Shown here: positions 30,674 through 39,251 of the stretch, one piece after another
Numbering within the stretch: the first letter of the stretch is position 1
Layout: each line of letters opens with the position of its first letter
The notes under the pieces: model-generated
The model's database searches: none
Told to the model about the DNA's origin: nothing
What the model saw: the letters and a program-made list of their open reading frames with translations, nothing else
Assembly (NCBI GenBank): GCA_019236735.1
Contig: JAFAIM010000036.1
Location: 1-49,687 of the forward strand
Reading direction: 5' to 3'
DNA from: Burkholderiaceae bacterium
GTDB taxonomy: Bacteria > Pseudomonadota > Gammaproteobacteria > Burkholderiales > Burkholderiaceae_F
Length of the DNA stretch: 49,687 bases
Program-made: the position numbers and the translations under genes

Positions 30674-30778
30674 AGTCGCTCAAGCGCGTGCCGTCACGCA
30701 CGCAGTCGCCGCGACGATATAGCGATCCGGCTACATCGGTACACCCTGGCACTGAGCAGCTGACACAAGTGCGCCGAA

Positions 30779-30786
30779 TTGGAACA
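30779..30786. promoter_or_regulatory. Possible activator half-site TTGGAACA
   Basis: The octamer also found at 25981-25988; here 86 bases upstream of the sigma-54 promoter at 30872, in the divergent gap between the NosR-like and aldehyde dehydrogenase genes. This roughly 300-base gap otherwise holds the two -24/-12 sites. Confidence 0.3.
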
Positions 30787-30871
30787 CCCCCGCTCGCGTT
30801 TGCGGCGTTTTCAAGGGGCCGCCCCCTTGTTTGCGTGTTGTTTGCGCCGTTCGAAAGTGCAACAGTGGTCT

Positions 30872-30887
30872 TGGCACGCTTGTTGCC
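30872..30887 (+). promoter_or_regulatory. Sigma-54 promoter of the aldehyde dehydrogenase
   Basis: TGGCACGCTTGTTGCC: full -24 TGGCACG and TTGCC at -12 with GG-N10-GC spacing, 58 bases before the ATG. Confidence 0.85.
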
Positions 30888-30944
30888 GTTCACATCCTCG
30901 TGCGGCAGTGGCCGCAACAAACCGACCCGACAAGAGAGGACGAG

Positions 30945-32465
30945 ATGAATCTGGCGGAACTGAGCAAGCTCGGGATCAAGGATCCGTTCAAGAAGCGCTA
31001 TGACAACTTCATTGGCGGCAAATTTGTCGCGCCGGTCAAGGGGCAGTACTTCCAGAACATCAGCCCGGTGATCGGGCGGCCGTTCACCGAGATCGCGCGC
31101 TCGAGCGCGGAAGACATCGAGTTGGCGCTGGACGCGGCGCATGCTGCCAAATCCAAATGGGGCCATGCGTCGGCGGCAGAGCGCGCAAACGTGCTGCTGA
31201 AGATCGCTGACCGGATGGAAGCGAATCTGGAGCTGCTCGCGCTGGCCGAGACCATCGACAACGGCAAGCCAATCCGCGAAACACGCGCCGCCGACATTCC
31301 ACTGGCAATCGACCATTTCCGCTATTTCGCTTCCTGCATCCGTGCGCAGGAAGGCAGCATCGGCGAGGTCGATGACAACACGATCGCCTACCACTTCCAC
31401 GAGCCGCTCGGTGTGGTCGGCCAGATCATCCCGTGGAACTTCCCTCTGTTGATGGCGGCCTGGAAGATGGCACCGGCGCTGGCGGCAGGCAACTGCGTCG
31501 TGCTGAAGCCGGCCGAACAGACGCCGGCGGGGATCATGGTGTGGGCGGAGCTGGTGGGCGACCTGCTGCCACCCGGCGTGTTGAACATCGTCAACGGCTT
31601 CGGCCTGGAGGCGGGCAAGCCGCTCGCTTCGAACCCGCGGATTGCCAAGATCGCCTTCACCGGCGAAACGACGACGGGCCGCCTGATCATGCAGTACGCG
31701 TCGCAGAACCTGATCCCGGTCACGCTCGAATTGGGCGGCAAATCACCCAACATCTTTTTCGAAGACGTGATGGCACAGGACGACGATTTCTTCGACAAGG
31801 CGTTGGAAGGCTTCACGATGTTCGCGCTAAATCAGGGCGAGGTATGCACCTGCCCGTCGCGCGCACTGGTGCAGGAATCGATCTATGAGCGCTTCATCGA
31901 GCGCGCGGTCAAGCGGGTCGCGGCGATCAAGCAGGGCTCGCCGCTCGATCCCAGCACGATGATTGGCGCGCAGGCCTCCAGCGAGCAGATGGACAAGATC
32001 CTGTCGTACGTGGACATCGGCCGCAAAGAAGGCGCGCAGTTGCTGATCGGCGGCGAGCGCAACAACCTGGGTGGTGAGCTGAAGGACGGCTACTACGTCA
32101 AGCCGACGGTCTTCCGCGGCCACAACAAGATGCGCATCTTCCAGGAGGAGATCTTCGGACCGGTCGTGTCGGTGACGACGTTCAAGGACGCCGACGAGGC
32201 ACTGAAGATCGCCAATGACACGCTGTACGGGCTGGGAGCCGGCGTGTGGACGCGCGATATCAACCGTGCGTACCGGTTCGGCCGCAACATCCAGGCCGGC
32301 CGCGTATGGACCAACTGCTACCACCTGTACCCGGCGCACGCGGCGTTCGGCGGCTACAAGCAGTCCGGAATCGGCCGCGAGACGCACAAGATGATGCTCG
32401 ACCATTACCAGCAGACCAAGAACATGCTGGTGAGCTACAGTCCCAAGGCGCTCGGATTCTTCTGA
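30945..32465 (+). CDS. NAD(P)-dependent aldehyde dehydrogenase (AldB/ExaC type)
   Basis: Cytoplasmic oxidation of aldehydes to acids, most likely acetaldehyde or similar products of the PQQ dehydrogenase. 506 residues. Conserved sites: [10 protein letters not shown], general base Glu262 in LELGGKSPN, nucleophile Cys301 in [11 protein letters not shown], and [10 protein letters not shown] near the C-terminus. The sequence closely follows the AldB/ExaC group. Sigma-54 promoter upstream and a terminator downstream; followed by a DUF779 gene, a common companion. Confidence 0.95.
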   Translation: MNLAELSKLGIKDPFKKRYDNFIGGKFVAPVKGQYFQNISPVIGRPFTEIARSSAEDIELALDAAHAAKSKWGHASAAERANVLLKIADRMEANLELLALAETIDNGKPIRETRAADIPLAIDHFRYFASCIRAQEGSIGEVDDNTIAYHFHEPLGVVGQIIPWNFPLLMAAWKMAPALAAGNCVVLKPAEQTPAGIMVWAELVGDLLPPGVLNIVNGFGLEAGKPLASNPRIAKIAFTGETTTGRLIMQYASQNLIPVTLELGGKSPNIFFEDVMAQDDDFFDKALEGFTMFALNQGEVCTCPSRALVQESIYERFIERAVKRVAAIKQGSPLDPSTMIGAQASSEQMDKILSYVDIGRKEGAQLLIGGERNNLGGELKDGYYVKPTVFRGHNKMRIFQEEIFGPVVSVTTFKDADEALKIANDTLYGLGAGVWTRDINRAYRFGRNIQAGRVWTNCYHLYPAHAAFGGYKQSGIGRETHKMMLDHYQQTKNMLVSYSPKALGFF

Positions 32466-32493
32466 GCCTACGCGGTACGCTTGGCGCAGTACC

Positions 32494-32539
32494 AACCCGA
32501 GGCTCGGCCCACACGGACTGGCCTCGGGTTCTTTCATTT
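32494..32539 (+). terminator. Rho-independent terminator after the aldehyde dehydrogenase
   Basis: AACCCGAGGC (32494-32503) pairs perfectly with GCCTCGGGTT (32521-32530) and is followed by CTTTCATTT. It would separate or attenuate expression of the DUF779 gene that starts 16 bases later. Confidence 0.75.
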
Positions 32540-32554
32540 CCCGGAGAGGCGCCC

Positions 32555-32959
32555 ATGGTCGCACGTGTCACGACAACTACCGCAGCCCTCGAGTTGATCG
32601 GAGTCCTTCGCGACAAGTATGGCGACCTGATGTTCCATCAGTCCGGCGGCTGCTGCGACGGCAGCTCGCCGATGTGTTACCCACGCGGCGAGTTCCAGGT
32701 TGGAGATCAGGACTTGCTGTTGGGGCAAATTGGCGGGCAGCCGTTTTACATCTGGGCCGCGCAGTACGAAGCCTGGAAGCACACGCAACTGATCATCGAC
32801 GTAGTCGACGGGCGCGGCGGGATGTTTTCGCTCGAAGGTCCATTGGGGCGCCGTTTTTTGACGCGCTCGCGCCTGTTCGACGAGCGCGAGCGCGCCGAGC
32901 TAGGCTTGCCGGAGCCCCAAGGGCCGGTTTTCTCCTGTGTCAGCGATGGCGCCAACTAG
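32555..32959 (+). CDS. DUF779 domain-containing protein
   Basis: 134 residues, soluble, no signal peptide. A typical member of the family, with HQSGGCCDGSSPMCYP near the N-terminus, three cysteines that could bind metal, and YEAWKHTQLIIDVVDGRGG. DUF779 genes regularly follow AldB-type aldehyde dehydrogenase genes; the biochemical role is unknown. ATG 32555 with GGAGAGG upstream, which sits just after the aldehyde dehydrogenase terminator. Confidence 0.9.
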   Translation: MVARVTTTTAALELIGVLRDKYGDLMFHQSGGCCDGSSPMCYPRGEFQVGDQDLLLGQIGGQPFYIWAAQYEAWKHTQLIIDVVDGRGGMFSLEGPLGRRFLTRSRLFDERERAELGLPEPQGPVFSCVSDGAN

Positions 32960-33018
32960 CGCTCCCGACATCCGCGCATCGGCGCATCAGCCGTGGGCCC
33001 AAACGCCAATCGCGATTG

Positions 33019-33177
33019 TCACGAACGCTCGGGCTGGGTGGACACCGCAAAGCTTGTCGCGCTCACCAACGCCAGCGGCAGATCGACCGCGGCGGTTGCG
33101 CTGAACCAGCCGCCCAAAGCCGCAAGTAGCAGCGCGAACAGCACGTTTTCCGAAATCCGGTTGTAGGACTGACCCAT
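33019..33177 (-). CDS. Small hydrophobic ORF (52 aa), hypothetical
   Basis: MGQSYNRISENVLFALLLAA then a further 32 residues ending TQPERS. It has AGGAGAG at the right distance and one hydrophobic segment (residues about 12-40), so a small membrane protein is plausible. It is divergent from the WYL regulator and shares its operator region, suggesting it is the regulated gene. No homologue is recognised and chance cannot be excluded at this length. Confidence 0.55.
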   Translation of the reverse strand: MGQSYNRISENVLFALLLAALGGWFSATAAVDLPLALVSATSFAVSTQPERS

Positions 33178-33223
33178 CTTCGCTCTCCTGTTTCATCGTG
33201 GTGGCGATGTGCGCTACAGTAAT

Positions 33224-33256
33224 CTCTATATAGGACAGTTTCCGCCCTATAAAGAG
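33224..33256. promoter_or_regulatory. Palindromic operator between the small ORF and the WYL regulator
   Basis: CTCTATATAGG and CCTATAAAGAG form an inverted repeat with one mismatch over 11 bp per arm and an 11-base centre. It lies 15 bases before the regulator start, in an AT-rich spot of otherwise GC-rich DNA, so it fits an autoregulatory operator; the TATATAGG arm may also act as a -10 region. Confidence 0.65.
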
Positions 33257-33270
33257 GGCAGACTTCGCGC

Positions 33271-34227
33271 ATGCCCCGGCCAACGGTCCGTGTTCTCGCA
33301 CTGCTGGAGCTTCTACAAGCGCGCGGCTCGACGAGCGGCGCGGAGCTCGCGCGCGCGCTCAAGGTCGATCGGAGGACCTTGCGCCGCTACATCACGACGC
33401 TCGAGGAGCTCGGAATCCCGATCATGACGTCGCAGGGGCGGTACGGCGGCTACCAACTCATTCCCGGCTTCAAGCTGCCGCCGCTGATGTTCACCGACGA
33501 TGAGGCGGTGGCGTTGGCGATGGGCCTGCTCGCTGCACGCAGCCTGGGTCTCGGGCGCGCGATGCCGGCCGTCACGAGCGCCAAGTCCAAGCTCGGCCGC
33601 GTGATGCCGGAGCGGCTCCGGGCGCGGCTCAATGCAGTCGACGAGTCGGTCGCGCTCGACTTGACGCGGCCTCTTGTATCGATCGACGAGAATGTGCTCG
33701 GGCTGCTGACGTCCGCCGCCCAGGAGCACACGAGGATCCACCTGCAGTACCGTACGCTGCAGGGCGCCGATACGCAGCGCGATTTCGATCCCTATGGGCT
33801 CGTCTATCGGGACGGGCGCTGGTATGCGGTCGGGATGTGCCATCTTCGGCACGGGTTGCGCTCGTTCCGCCTCGATCGGGTCGCCGCTGCTACTCCCCTT
33901 CCAAAGCGCTTCGACCGACCCGCAAAGTTCGACGCGCTCGCCTACTTGAAGCAGTCGATTGCGACGCTGCCTCGTGCGCATGCGGTCGAAGTGGTGCTCG
34001 CGACGGATCTGGCGTCGGCACAGCGGGAAATGGTTTCCGCCTTCGGCGTTCTGGAATGGACCGGAAACAGCGTGCTGATGCGCAGCCAGACCGACGACTT
34101 GAACTGGTTCGCCCAGCAGCTGGTCCGACTGCCCTTCGATTTTCAGGTGCGCTCACCCTCGGCCTTGAGTGGGGCGGTGGCGTCGCTCGGCCGCCGCCTG
34201 GTGCGCTTGGCCGAGGCGAAGGAGTAA
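33271..34227 (+). CDS. YafY-family (HTH-WYL) transcriptional regulator
   Basis: 318 residues. N-terminal DeoR-like winged helix (about 4-60: STSGAELARALKVDRRTLRR, YGGYQL), then a WYL ligand-binding domain (about 140-225) with FDPYGLVYRDGRWYAVGMC and FRLDRV, and a C-terminal WCX extension. Probably a one-component regulator, ligand unknown. The gene starts at ATG 33271, just after a strong palindrome, and its stop (TAATG) touches an ATG in the next gene's region. Confidence 0.93.
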   Translation: MPRPTVRVLALLELLQARGSTSGAELARALKVDRRTLRRYITTLEELGIPIMTSQGRYGGYQLIPGFKLPPLMFTDDEAVALAMGLLAARSLGLGRAMPAVTSAKSKLGRVMPERLRARLNAVDESVALDLTRPLVSIDENVLGLLTSAAQEHTRIHLQYRTLQGADTQRDFDPYGLVYRDGRWYAVGMCHLRHGLRSFRLDRVAAATPLPKRFDRPAKFDALAYLKQSIATLPRAHAVEVVLATDLASAQREMVSAFGVLEWTGNSVLMRSQTDDLNWFAQQLVRLPFDFQVRSPSALSGAVASLGRRLVRLAEAKE

Positions 34228-34250
34228 TGTCGCGACAAGGAGGGCCTCCG

Positions 34251-36446
34251 ATGGGAACCGTCGAGCGGTTTGCGTTCTTCTTTGTTGCAGCACTGGTCGT
34301 TCCGTTCACCGCGCTCCCAGAGGAAAGTGCACCGCCCAAAGCACGGGTCGCGCCGGTCGAGAACGACTATTTCGGAACGCGCGTCGTCGATCCGTATCGC
34401 TGGATGGAAACATCGGACAGCCCGGAACTGAAAGAGTGGCTCAAGGGCCAATCCGACTTCACTCGACGCACACTCGACCGCATCGAAGCGCGCAAGGCGC
34501 TGCAGGAGCGAATCCATCAGCTCAACCAATCCACCTCGGAGGTGTACGGAATCGTCCGGTCCAACGCGCGCTATTTCTATTTTCGTTCGGATCCGGCCAG
34601 ACCGGTTCCGCAGATCATGGTTCGCGATGGGATCGACGGCGCAGAGAAACTGCTGCTCGATCCGGCGACTCTCGTCACCTCTGCCGGCCACGCGGAAGCC
34701 GGATGGTTCGTTCCCTCCAGCGACGGGCGTTTCGTGGCGGTCGGGATCTCCTACGGTGGGGCCGAAGAAGCGGGGCATCTGCGCGTGATCGACGTCGAGC
34801 GCGCGCGGCTGCTCGATGAGGATCTTCCCCAGATCTGGGCAGGTGAAGAAGGTGAAGGCGCCGCCTGGATGCCGGACAGCCAGTCTTTTGCGTACACGCA
34901 GTTTCCGGCGAATCAGGTGGAGCAGGAGAAGATTTTCCGTTCGCAAGTCCATTTTCACCACCTCGGACACAACACGGATGGCAACGGCGACCCGGCGATC
35001 TTCGGCTTCGGTGTCGACCCGCAAATCGCAATCTCGAAGGAGATCTTCAATCTCGTTCGGATACCACCGGCGTCCGAATACGCGATCGCGACCAACCAAA
35101 CCGTCGATGTCGATCTGGCGGGCGTGTACGTTGCGCCAATTGCGGAATTGAGCAGCGGTCGCGCGCATTGGATAAGGATTGCCAGCATCGACGACCAGAT
35201 TCAAGCCAACGCAAACCTCGAGGTGCATGGCCGCGACCTGTACATGGTCTCGCGCAAAGGTGCCTCTCGCTTTCGTGTCTTGCGCGTCGACCTCGCACAT
35301 CCGGACCTTCGCCATGCCGAGGTCGCCGTCGAGCAAAGCGGCGCGGTGATCGAGAAAATTGCAGCAGCGGCCGACGGCCTCTACGTGCTCGATCTCGACC
35401 GCGGCCCCAGCGGCCTGCGCCACCTGCCCTGGGGCGAAAAGGAGGCGCGCGCGGTGGCTTTGCCGTTCGTCGGCTCGATTCGCAACCTTTCCACCGACCC
35501 GCGCACTCCCGGCGCGATGCTGAGGATGCGAGGCTGGACCCATCCGAATGTGATCCTGGCGGTCGATGCAGCTGCCGCCAAGGTCTCCGATACGGGCTGG
35601 CAGCCGCCGGCAAAGGCTGATTTCAGCGGCGTTGAGGAGCGCGAGGTGATGGCGGTCGGGCACGATGGAACGCTCATCCCGCTTTCGATTCTGGTGCGCA
35701 AAGGCGCGCAGCTGGACGGGAGCCATCCTGCGCTGCTCGACAGCTATGGCGCCTATGGCGTATTCGGAACGGCAGAGCCCAATTTCAATGCGATGCGGCT
35801 CGCGTGGATCGAGCGCGGTGGCGTCTTCGCGATCGCACATCCGCGCGGCGGTGGCGAATTCGGCGAAGACTGGCATCGCGGCGGCATGCAGCTGACGAAG
35901 TTGAACACGGTATTCGATACGATCGCCTGCGCCGAATACCTGGTCGATCACCGCTACACGAGTCCGAAACGACTGGCAGTTCGGGGGGCAAGCGCCGGTG
36001 GGATTGCAGTCGGCGGCGCGATCGCGTGGCGTCCGGACCTTTTCGCCGCCGCGATCGATCATGCCGGCGAGTCCGATACATTACGGGCCGAGACGGAAAT
36101 GACCGGGCCGGTCAACATTCCCGAATTTGGCACTACGACCACCCCTGAGGGCTTTCATGCGCTCTACGCGATGAGCCCGTACCAGAAGGTGCGCGATGGC
36201 GTCGCCTATCCGGCGGTGCTGCTGGAAACCGGCGTCAACGATCCGCGTGTACCATCCTGGCAGATGGCAAAGATGGCGGCGCGGCTGCAGGCCGCCACCT
36301 CCGGCGAGCGTCCGATCCTATTGCGGGTCGAAACCGACACCGGGCATTTCGCCGGCACCACTGAGCAGACCGAACAGCTGCGGGCAGACGAATGGGCCTT
36401 CCTGCTCTGGCAGTTCGGCGATCCGCAGTTCCAGCCGTCTCGTTGA
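34251..36446 (+). CDS. S9 family prolyl oligopeptidase, secreted
   Basis: Serine peptidase cleaving short peptides after proline. 731 residues: signal peptide (about 1-23), an N-terminal seven-bladed propeller, and a C-terminal alpha/beta hydrolase domain with the triad Ser581 (RGASAGG), Asp664 (GVNDPRV) and His699 (DTGHFAG). Start set at ATG 34251 because AAGGAGG lies 6 bases before it; an in-frame ATG at 34227 would add 8 residues. Probably periplasmic. Confidence 0.94.
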   Translation: MGTVERFAFFFVAALVVPFTALPEESAPPKARVAPVENDYFGTRVVDPYRWMETSDSPELKEWLKGQSDFTRRTLDRIEARKALQERIHQLNQSTSEVYGIVRSNARYFYFRSDPARPVPQIMVRDGIDGAEKLLLDPATLVTSAGHAEAGWFVPSSDGRFVAVGISYGGAEEAGHLRVIDVERARLLDEDLPQIWAGEEGEGAAWMPDSQSFAYTQFPANQVEQEKIFRSQVHFHHLGHNTDGNGDPAIFGFGVDPQIAISKEIFNLVRIPPASEYAIATNQTVDVDLAGVYVAPIAELSSGRAHWIRIASIDDQIQANANLEVHGRDLYMVSRKGASRFRVLRVDLAHPDLRHAEVAVEQSGAVIEKIAAAADGLYVLDLDRGPSGLRHLPWGEKEARAVALPFVGSIRNLSTDPRTPGAMLRMRGWTHPNVILAVDAAAAKVSDTGWQPPAKADFSGVEEREVMAVGHDGTLIPLSILVRKGAQLDGSHPALLDSYGAYGVFGTAEPNFNAMRLAWIERGGVFAIAHPRGGGEFGEDWHRGGMQLTKLNTVFDTIACAEYLVDHRYTSPKRLAVRGASAGGIAVGGAIAWRPDLFAAAIDHAGESDTLRAETEMTGPVNIPEFGTTTTPEGFHALYAMSPYQKVRDGVAYPAVLLETGVNDPRVPSWQMAKMAARLQAATSGERPILLRVETDTGHFAGTTEQTEQLRADEWAFLLWQFGDPQFQPSR

Positions 36447-36495
36447 GTGCTGCTGCTCAATTCTCAGAAGGCGATCCTGTCTCCAGGAGGCAATC

Positions 36496-37251
36496 GTGCG
36501 ACGACTTTGCTTGCTTGCGGCCGCTTCGATTCTGTTGATCCCTTCGCTGACCTTGGCGCGTGGCTTGCTACGGACCGACGGTGGCGCGGACCGGGAGAGC
36601 GCCCTGGCTTCGCTTGCCGGGAAGGCGTCGGGCGCAACGATTACGGGACCCGGAGGAACGGGTGGGGCTTGTGTGTACACCGGGCGCGGTAGCTATCTGG
36701 TCGGCGATGATGGTGTGCTGCAGATCGAGGGGGAGCAGAGTTGCGGCGGGATCGCAAATCTCATGACGCTCCCGGTCTGCCACCTGTCTGCCGACCTGAA
36801 ATGTGGGCCGATTGGGCGCTTCCCCCACCGCTATCAGATTACCAACGACGGGCTGACGGTCGACGGAGAACTTCTGCCATGGCGCGCTGTGCCGGGTACC
36901 GTGTCCGATCTGTTGAGCGCCTTGAAGGCCCGTATCCTCGCAGAGGAGCGTCTCGAGCGGGCGCAGACTCCTTCACAGGCAACCAACACGACAGGTCTGG
37001 TGGTGCGGTGTCGCGCGCCGCGGCAGACGTTCACAGTCAATTCGGGCTTGAGCTACCTGATGTACTACCAGCAGCGTCCGGATCCGGAGGGTGTTTGCGC
37101 GGATCGGGTCCTGACAGACTTCCTCGCCGGCGCACACGTCGGCGAACCGGTGGGATTCGACTCCCCTGTTGGACGCTGCCTCACCCTCGCCGGGAAGGTG
37201 ACGGACTGGGCGGCGACTCAGTGCGAGGTCGCCAGCAATCGGTCGCGCTAG
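36496..37251 (+). CDS. Secreted cysteine-rich hypothetical protein
   Basis: 251 residues, not recognised. It has a signal peptide (about 1-22, ending LTLA) and eight cysteines in the mature part, spread as GGACVYTG, EQSCGG, LPVCHLSADLKCGP, VVRCRAP, EGVCADR, GRCLTL and TQCEVA, which suggests disulfide bonds and a periplasmic or extracellular place. GTG start with AGGAGG at good spacing. Lies 50 bases after the S9 peptidase on the same strand; whether they work together is unknown. Confidence 0.75.
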   Translation: MRRLCLLAAASILLIPSLTLARGLLRTDGGADRESALASLAGKASGATITGPGGTGGACVYTGRGSYLVGDDGVLQIEGEQSCGGIANLMTLPVCHLSADLKCGPIGRFPHRYQITNDGLTVDGELLPWRAVPGTVSDLLSALKARILAEERLERAQTPSQATNTTGLVVRCRAPRQTFTVNSGLSYLMYYQQRPDPEGVCADRVLTDFLAGAHVGEPVGFDSPVGRCLTLAGKVTDWAATQCEVASNRSR

Positions 37252-37313
37252 CGGGTTCTTCGATTATCGCTATCTTGCACAAAGCGCCGCCGTGAGGCCT
37301 CAGCCGCGGCGGT

Positions 37314-39251
37314 TCAGTCCGCGAACGGCGGGGCGGCTCGCAGCACCTCGTCGATCGTCGTGACGCCCAGCACGACCTTCTCGGCGCCCGATACGCGCAG
37401 CGAGCGCAATCCTTCGCGCGCAGCCTGCTCGCGAAGCTCTTGCAGCTCGCAACCGCGCCCGATGAGCACCCGGATCGCGTCGCTCATCACCAGCAGCTCG
37501 ATCAGCCCGGTGCGGCCCAAATAACCGGTACGGCGGCATTCGAGGCAGCCGACCGGCGCGTACACGGTGTGCGGCGGAGGCGAGCGCCACGGTGCCACGA
37601 GGTCGCGCCACATCGTCTCGTCCGGTCCGCTCTGCTCCGCCTTGCAGCTCGGGCAGAGCGTGCGCACCAGGCGCTGCGCCAGCACGCCGATCAGCGTCGC
37701 GTTGACCAGGTAGCGTGGCACTCCCAGTTCGACCAGGCGCGCCACCGACGAGGCCGCGTCGTTGGTGTGCAGAGTCGAAAACACGAGGTGCCCCGTCAAC
37801 GCGGCTTGGACCGCCATCTCCGCGGTCTCGCGGTCGCGGACCTCGCCCACCATGATCACGTCCGGATCCTGCCGCATCAGCGCGCGCAGACCGTCGGCAA
37901 AACCCAGCTCGATTCCAGGCTGCACCTGCATCTGATTCAGAGTGCCATCGACCATCTCGATCGGGTCCTCGACCGTGCTGACGTTGACCTCATCGGTCGC
38001 GAGCTGCTTCAGCGTCGAGTACAGCGTGGTCGTCTTGCCCGATCCAGTCGGTCCGGTCACCAGAACGATCCCGGAAGGGCGGCGGATCAGCTCGGACCAG
38101 ATTTTCGCCTCGCCATCCGAGAACCCCAGCTCCGCGTAGCTGCGGACCACGACCTCCGGGTCGAAGATCCGCATCACCAGCTTCTCGCCGAACGCGGTCG
38201 GCAGTGTCGACAGGCGAATCTCCACCTCGCGCCCGCCGGCGCCGCCGGCACGAGTCTTGATGCGGCCATCCTGTGGGCGGCGGCGCTCGACCACGTCCAT
38301 CCTGCCGAGCAGCTTGATACGGCTGGTCATCGCGTGCATCACACCGGGCGGCACCTGGTAGACCTGGTGCAGAACGCCGTCGATGCGGAAACGCACCACA
38401 CCCTGGTCGCGCTTGGGCTCCATGTGGATGTCACTGGCGCGCTGGTCGAATGCGTACTGCAGAATCCAGTCGACGATGTGAATGACATGCGCGTCGTTGG
38501 CCTCCACCTTCGAGCCGAGCTCGACCAGCTGCTCGAAGTTGCTCAGCGGATTTGCGGCGCCGGTCTTGCTGGCCCCCTTTACCTGCTGTGCCAGCTTGTA
38601 GAACTCGGTCGTGTAGCGCGCGATGTCGACCGGGTTGGCTACGACCCGCTTCACCGTTTTCTTCGAGATCTGCTCGATCTCTCTCACCCACTCTTCCAGG
38701 AACGGCTCGCACGTCGCCACCACGACCTCGGCGGGCGTCACCGCAATCGGCAGGATCGAGTAGCCGGTGGCGTACGCGCTCGACATCACGTCCACTACGC
38801 GGGTGAAGTCGACTCGCAGTGGATCAATGTGCTGGTACGGCAGTCCGGCCTTTTCCGCCAGCCACTGGGTCAGCGTCTCGAGGTCGAGCAGGCGCCGGTG
38901 CGCGTCCGGCGTGCGGAAATTCATCTCGGCCAGCACCGCGATCGGGTGGCCATAGCGTTCGCGGTCGCCAATTGCAAGCACCCGGTCCGCATCCGATTTC
39001 GACAGCCAGTGATCCACCACAAGCTGACGAACGACGTACACGAGCGGCAGCCGACCGGTCACCGCAGCCTGCACCGGCTGCGCCGCCGCTTGCGCCGGCT
39101 TCGCGGGTGGTTTCGCCTGCCCCGAATGCGAGCGATGCGCCGCGCGCTGGCTATGCGCCGCGTGCTCCGTCCGTTCCTTCTGCGATTCGGAGGGGTCGTG
39201 CGTCGTCTGCTGCGCCGGGGCAGTGGCCTCGGCGCGCGCGCGCTGGTTCAT
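37314..39251 (-). CDS. GspE/PilB-like secretion ATPase (stand-alone)
   Basis: 645 residues. Low-complexity Ala/Pro/Gln/His N-terminus (1-65), MshEN-like N-domain (about 70-225), then the type II/IV secretion ATPase core: Walker A GPTGSGKTT at 400-408, Asp box EDPIEM, Walker B-like IMVGEVRDRETAEMA, His box STLHTNDA, and the tetracysteine zinc site Cys533-x2-Cys536 with Cys569-x2-Cys572. All catalytic motifs are intact. No pilin, platform protein or secretin gene is nearby. Its ATG overlaps the stop of the DUF1631 gene (ATGA), so the two are coupled. Confidence 0.93.
   Translation of the reverse strand: MNQRARAEATAPAQQTTHDPSESQKERTEHAAHSQRAAHRSHSGQAKPPAKPAQAAAQPVQAAVTGRLPLVYVVRQLVVDHWLSKSDADRVLAIGDRERYGHPIAVLAEMNFRTPDAHRRLLDLETLTQWLAEKAGLPYQHIDPLRVDFTRVVDVMSSAYATGYSILPIAVTPAEVVVATCEPFLEEWVREIEQISKKTVKRVVANPVDIARYTTEFYKLAQQVKGASKTGAANPLSNFEQLVELGSKVEANDAHVIHIVDWILQYAFDQRASDIHMEPKRDQGVVRFRIDGVLHQVYQVPPGVMHAMTSRIKLLGRMDVVERRRPQDGRIKTRAGGAGGREVEIRLSTLPTAFGEKLVMRIFDPEVVVRSYAELGFSDGEAKIWSELIRRPSGIVLVTGPTGSGKTTTLYSTLKQLATDEVNVSTVEDPIEMVDGTLNQMQVQPGIELGFADGLRALMRQDPDVIMVGEVRDRETAEMAVQAALTGHLVFSTLHTNDAASSVARLVELGVPRYLVNATLIGVLAQRLVRTLCPSCKAEQSGPDETMWRDLVAPWRSPPPHTVYAPVGCLECRRTGYLGRTGLIELLVMSDAIRVLIGRGCELQELREQAAREGLRSLRVSGAEKVVLGVTTIDEVLRAAPPFAD

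Noticed and set aside
30744-30760. TGGCACTGAGCAGCTG as another sigma-54 promoter
   Set aside because: Has the -24 part but no GC at the -12 spacing.
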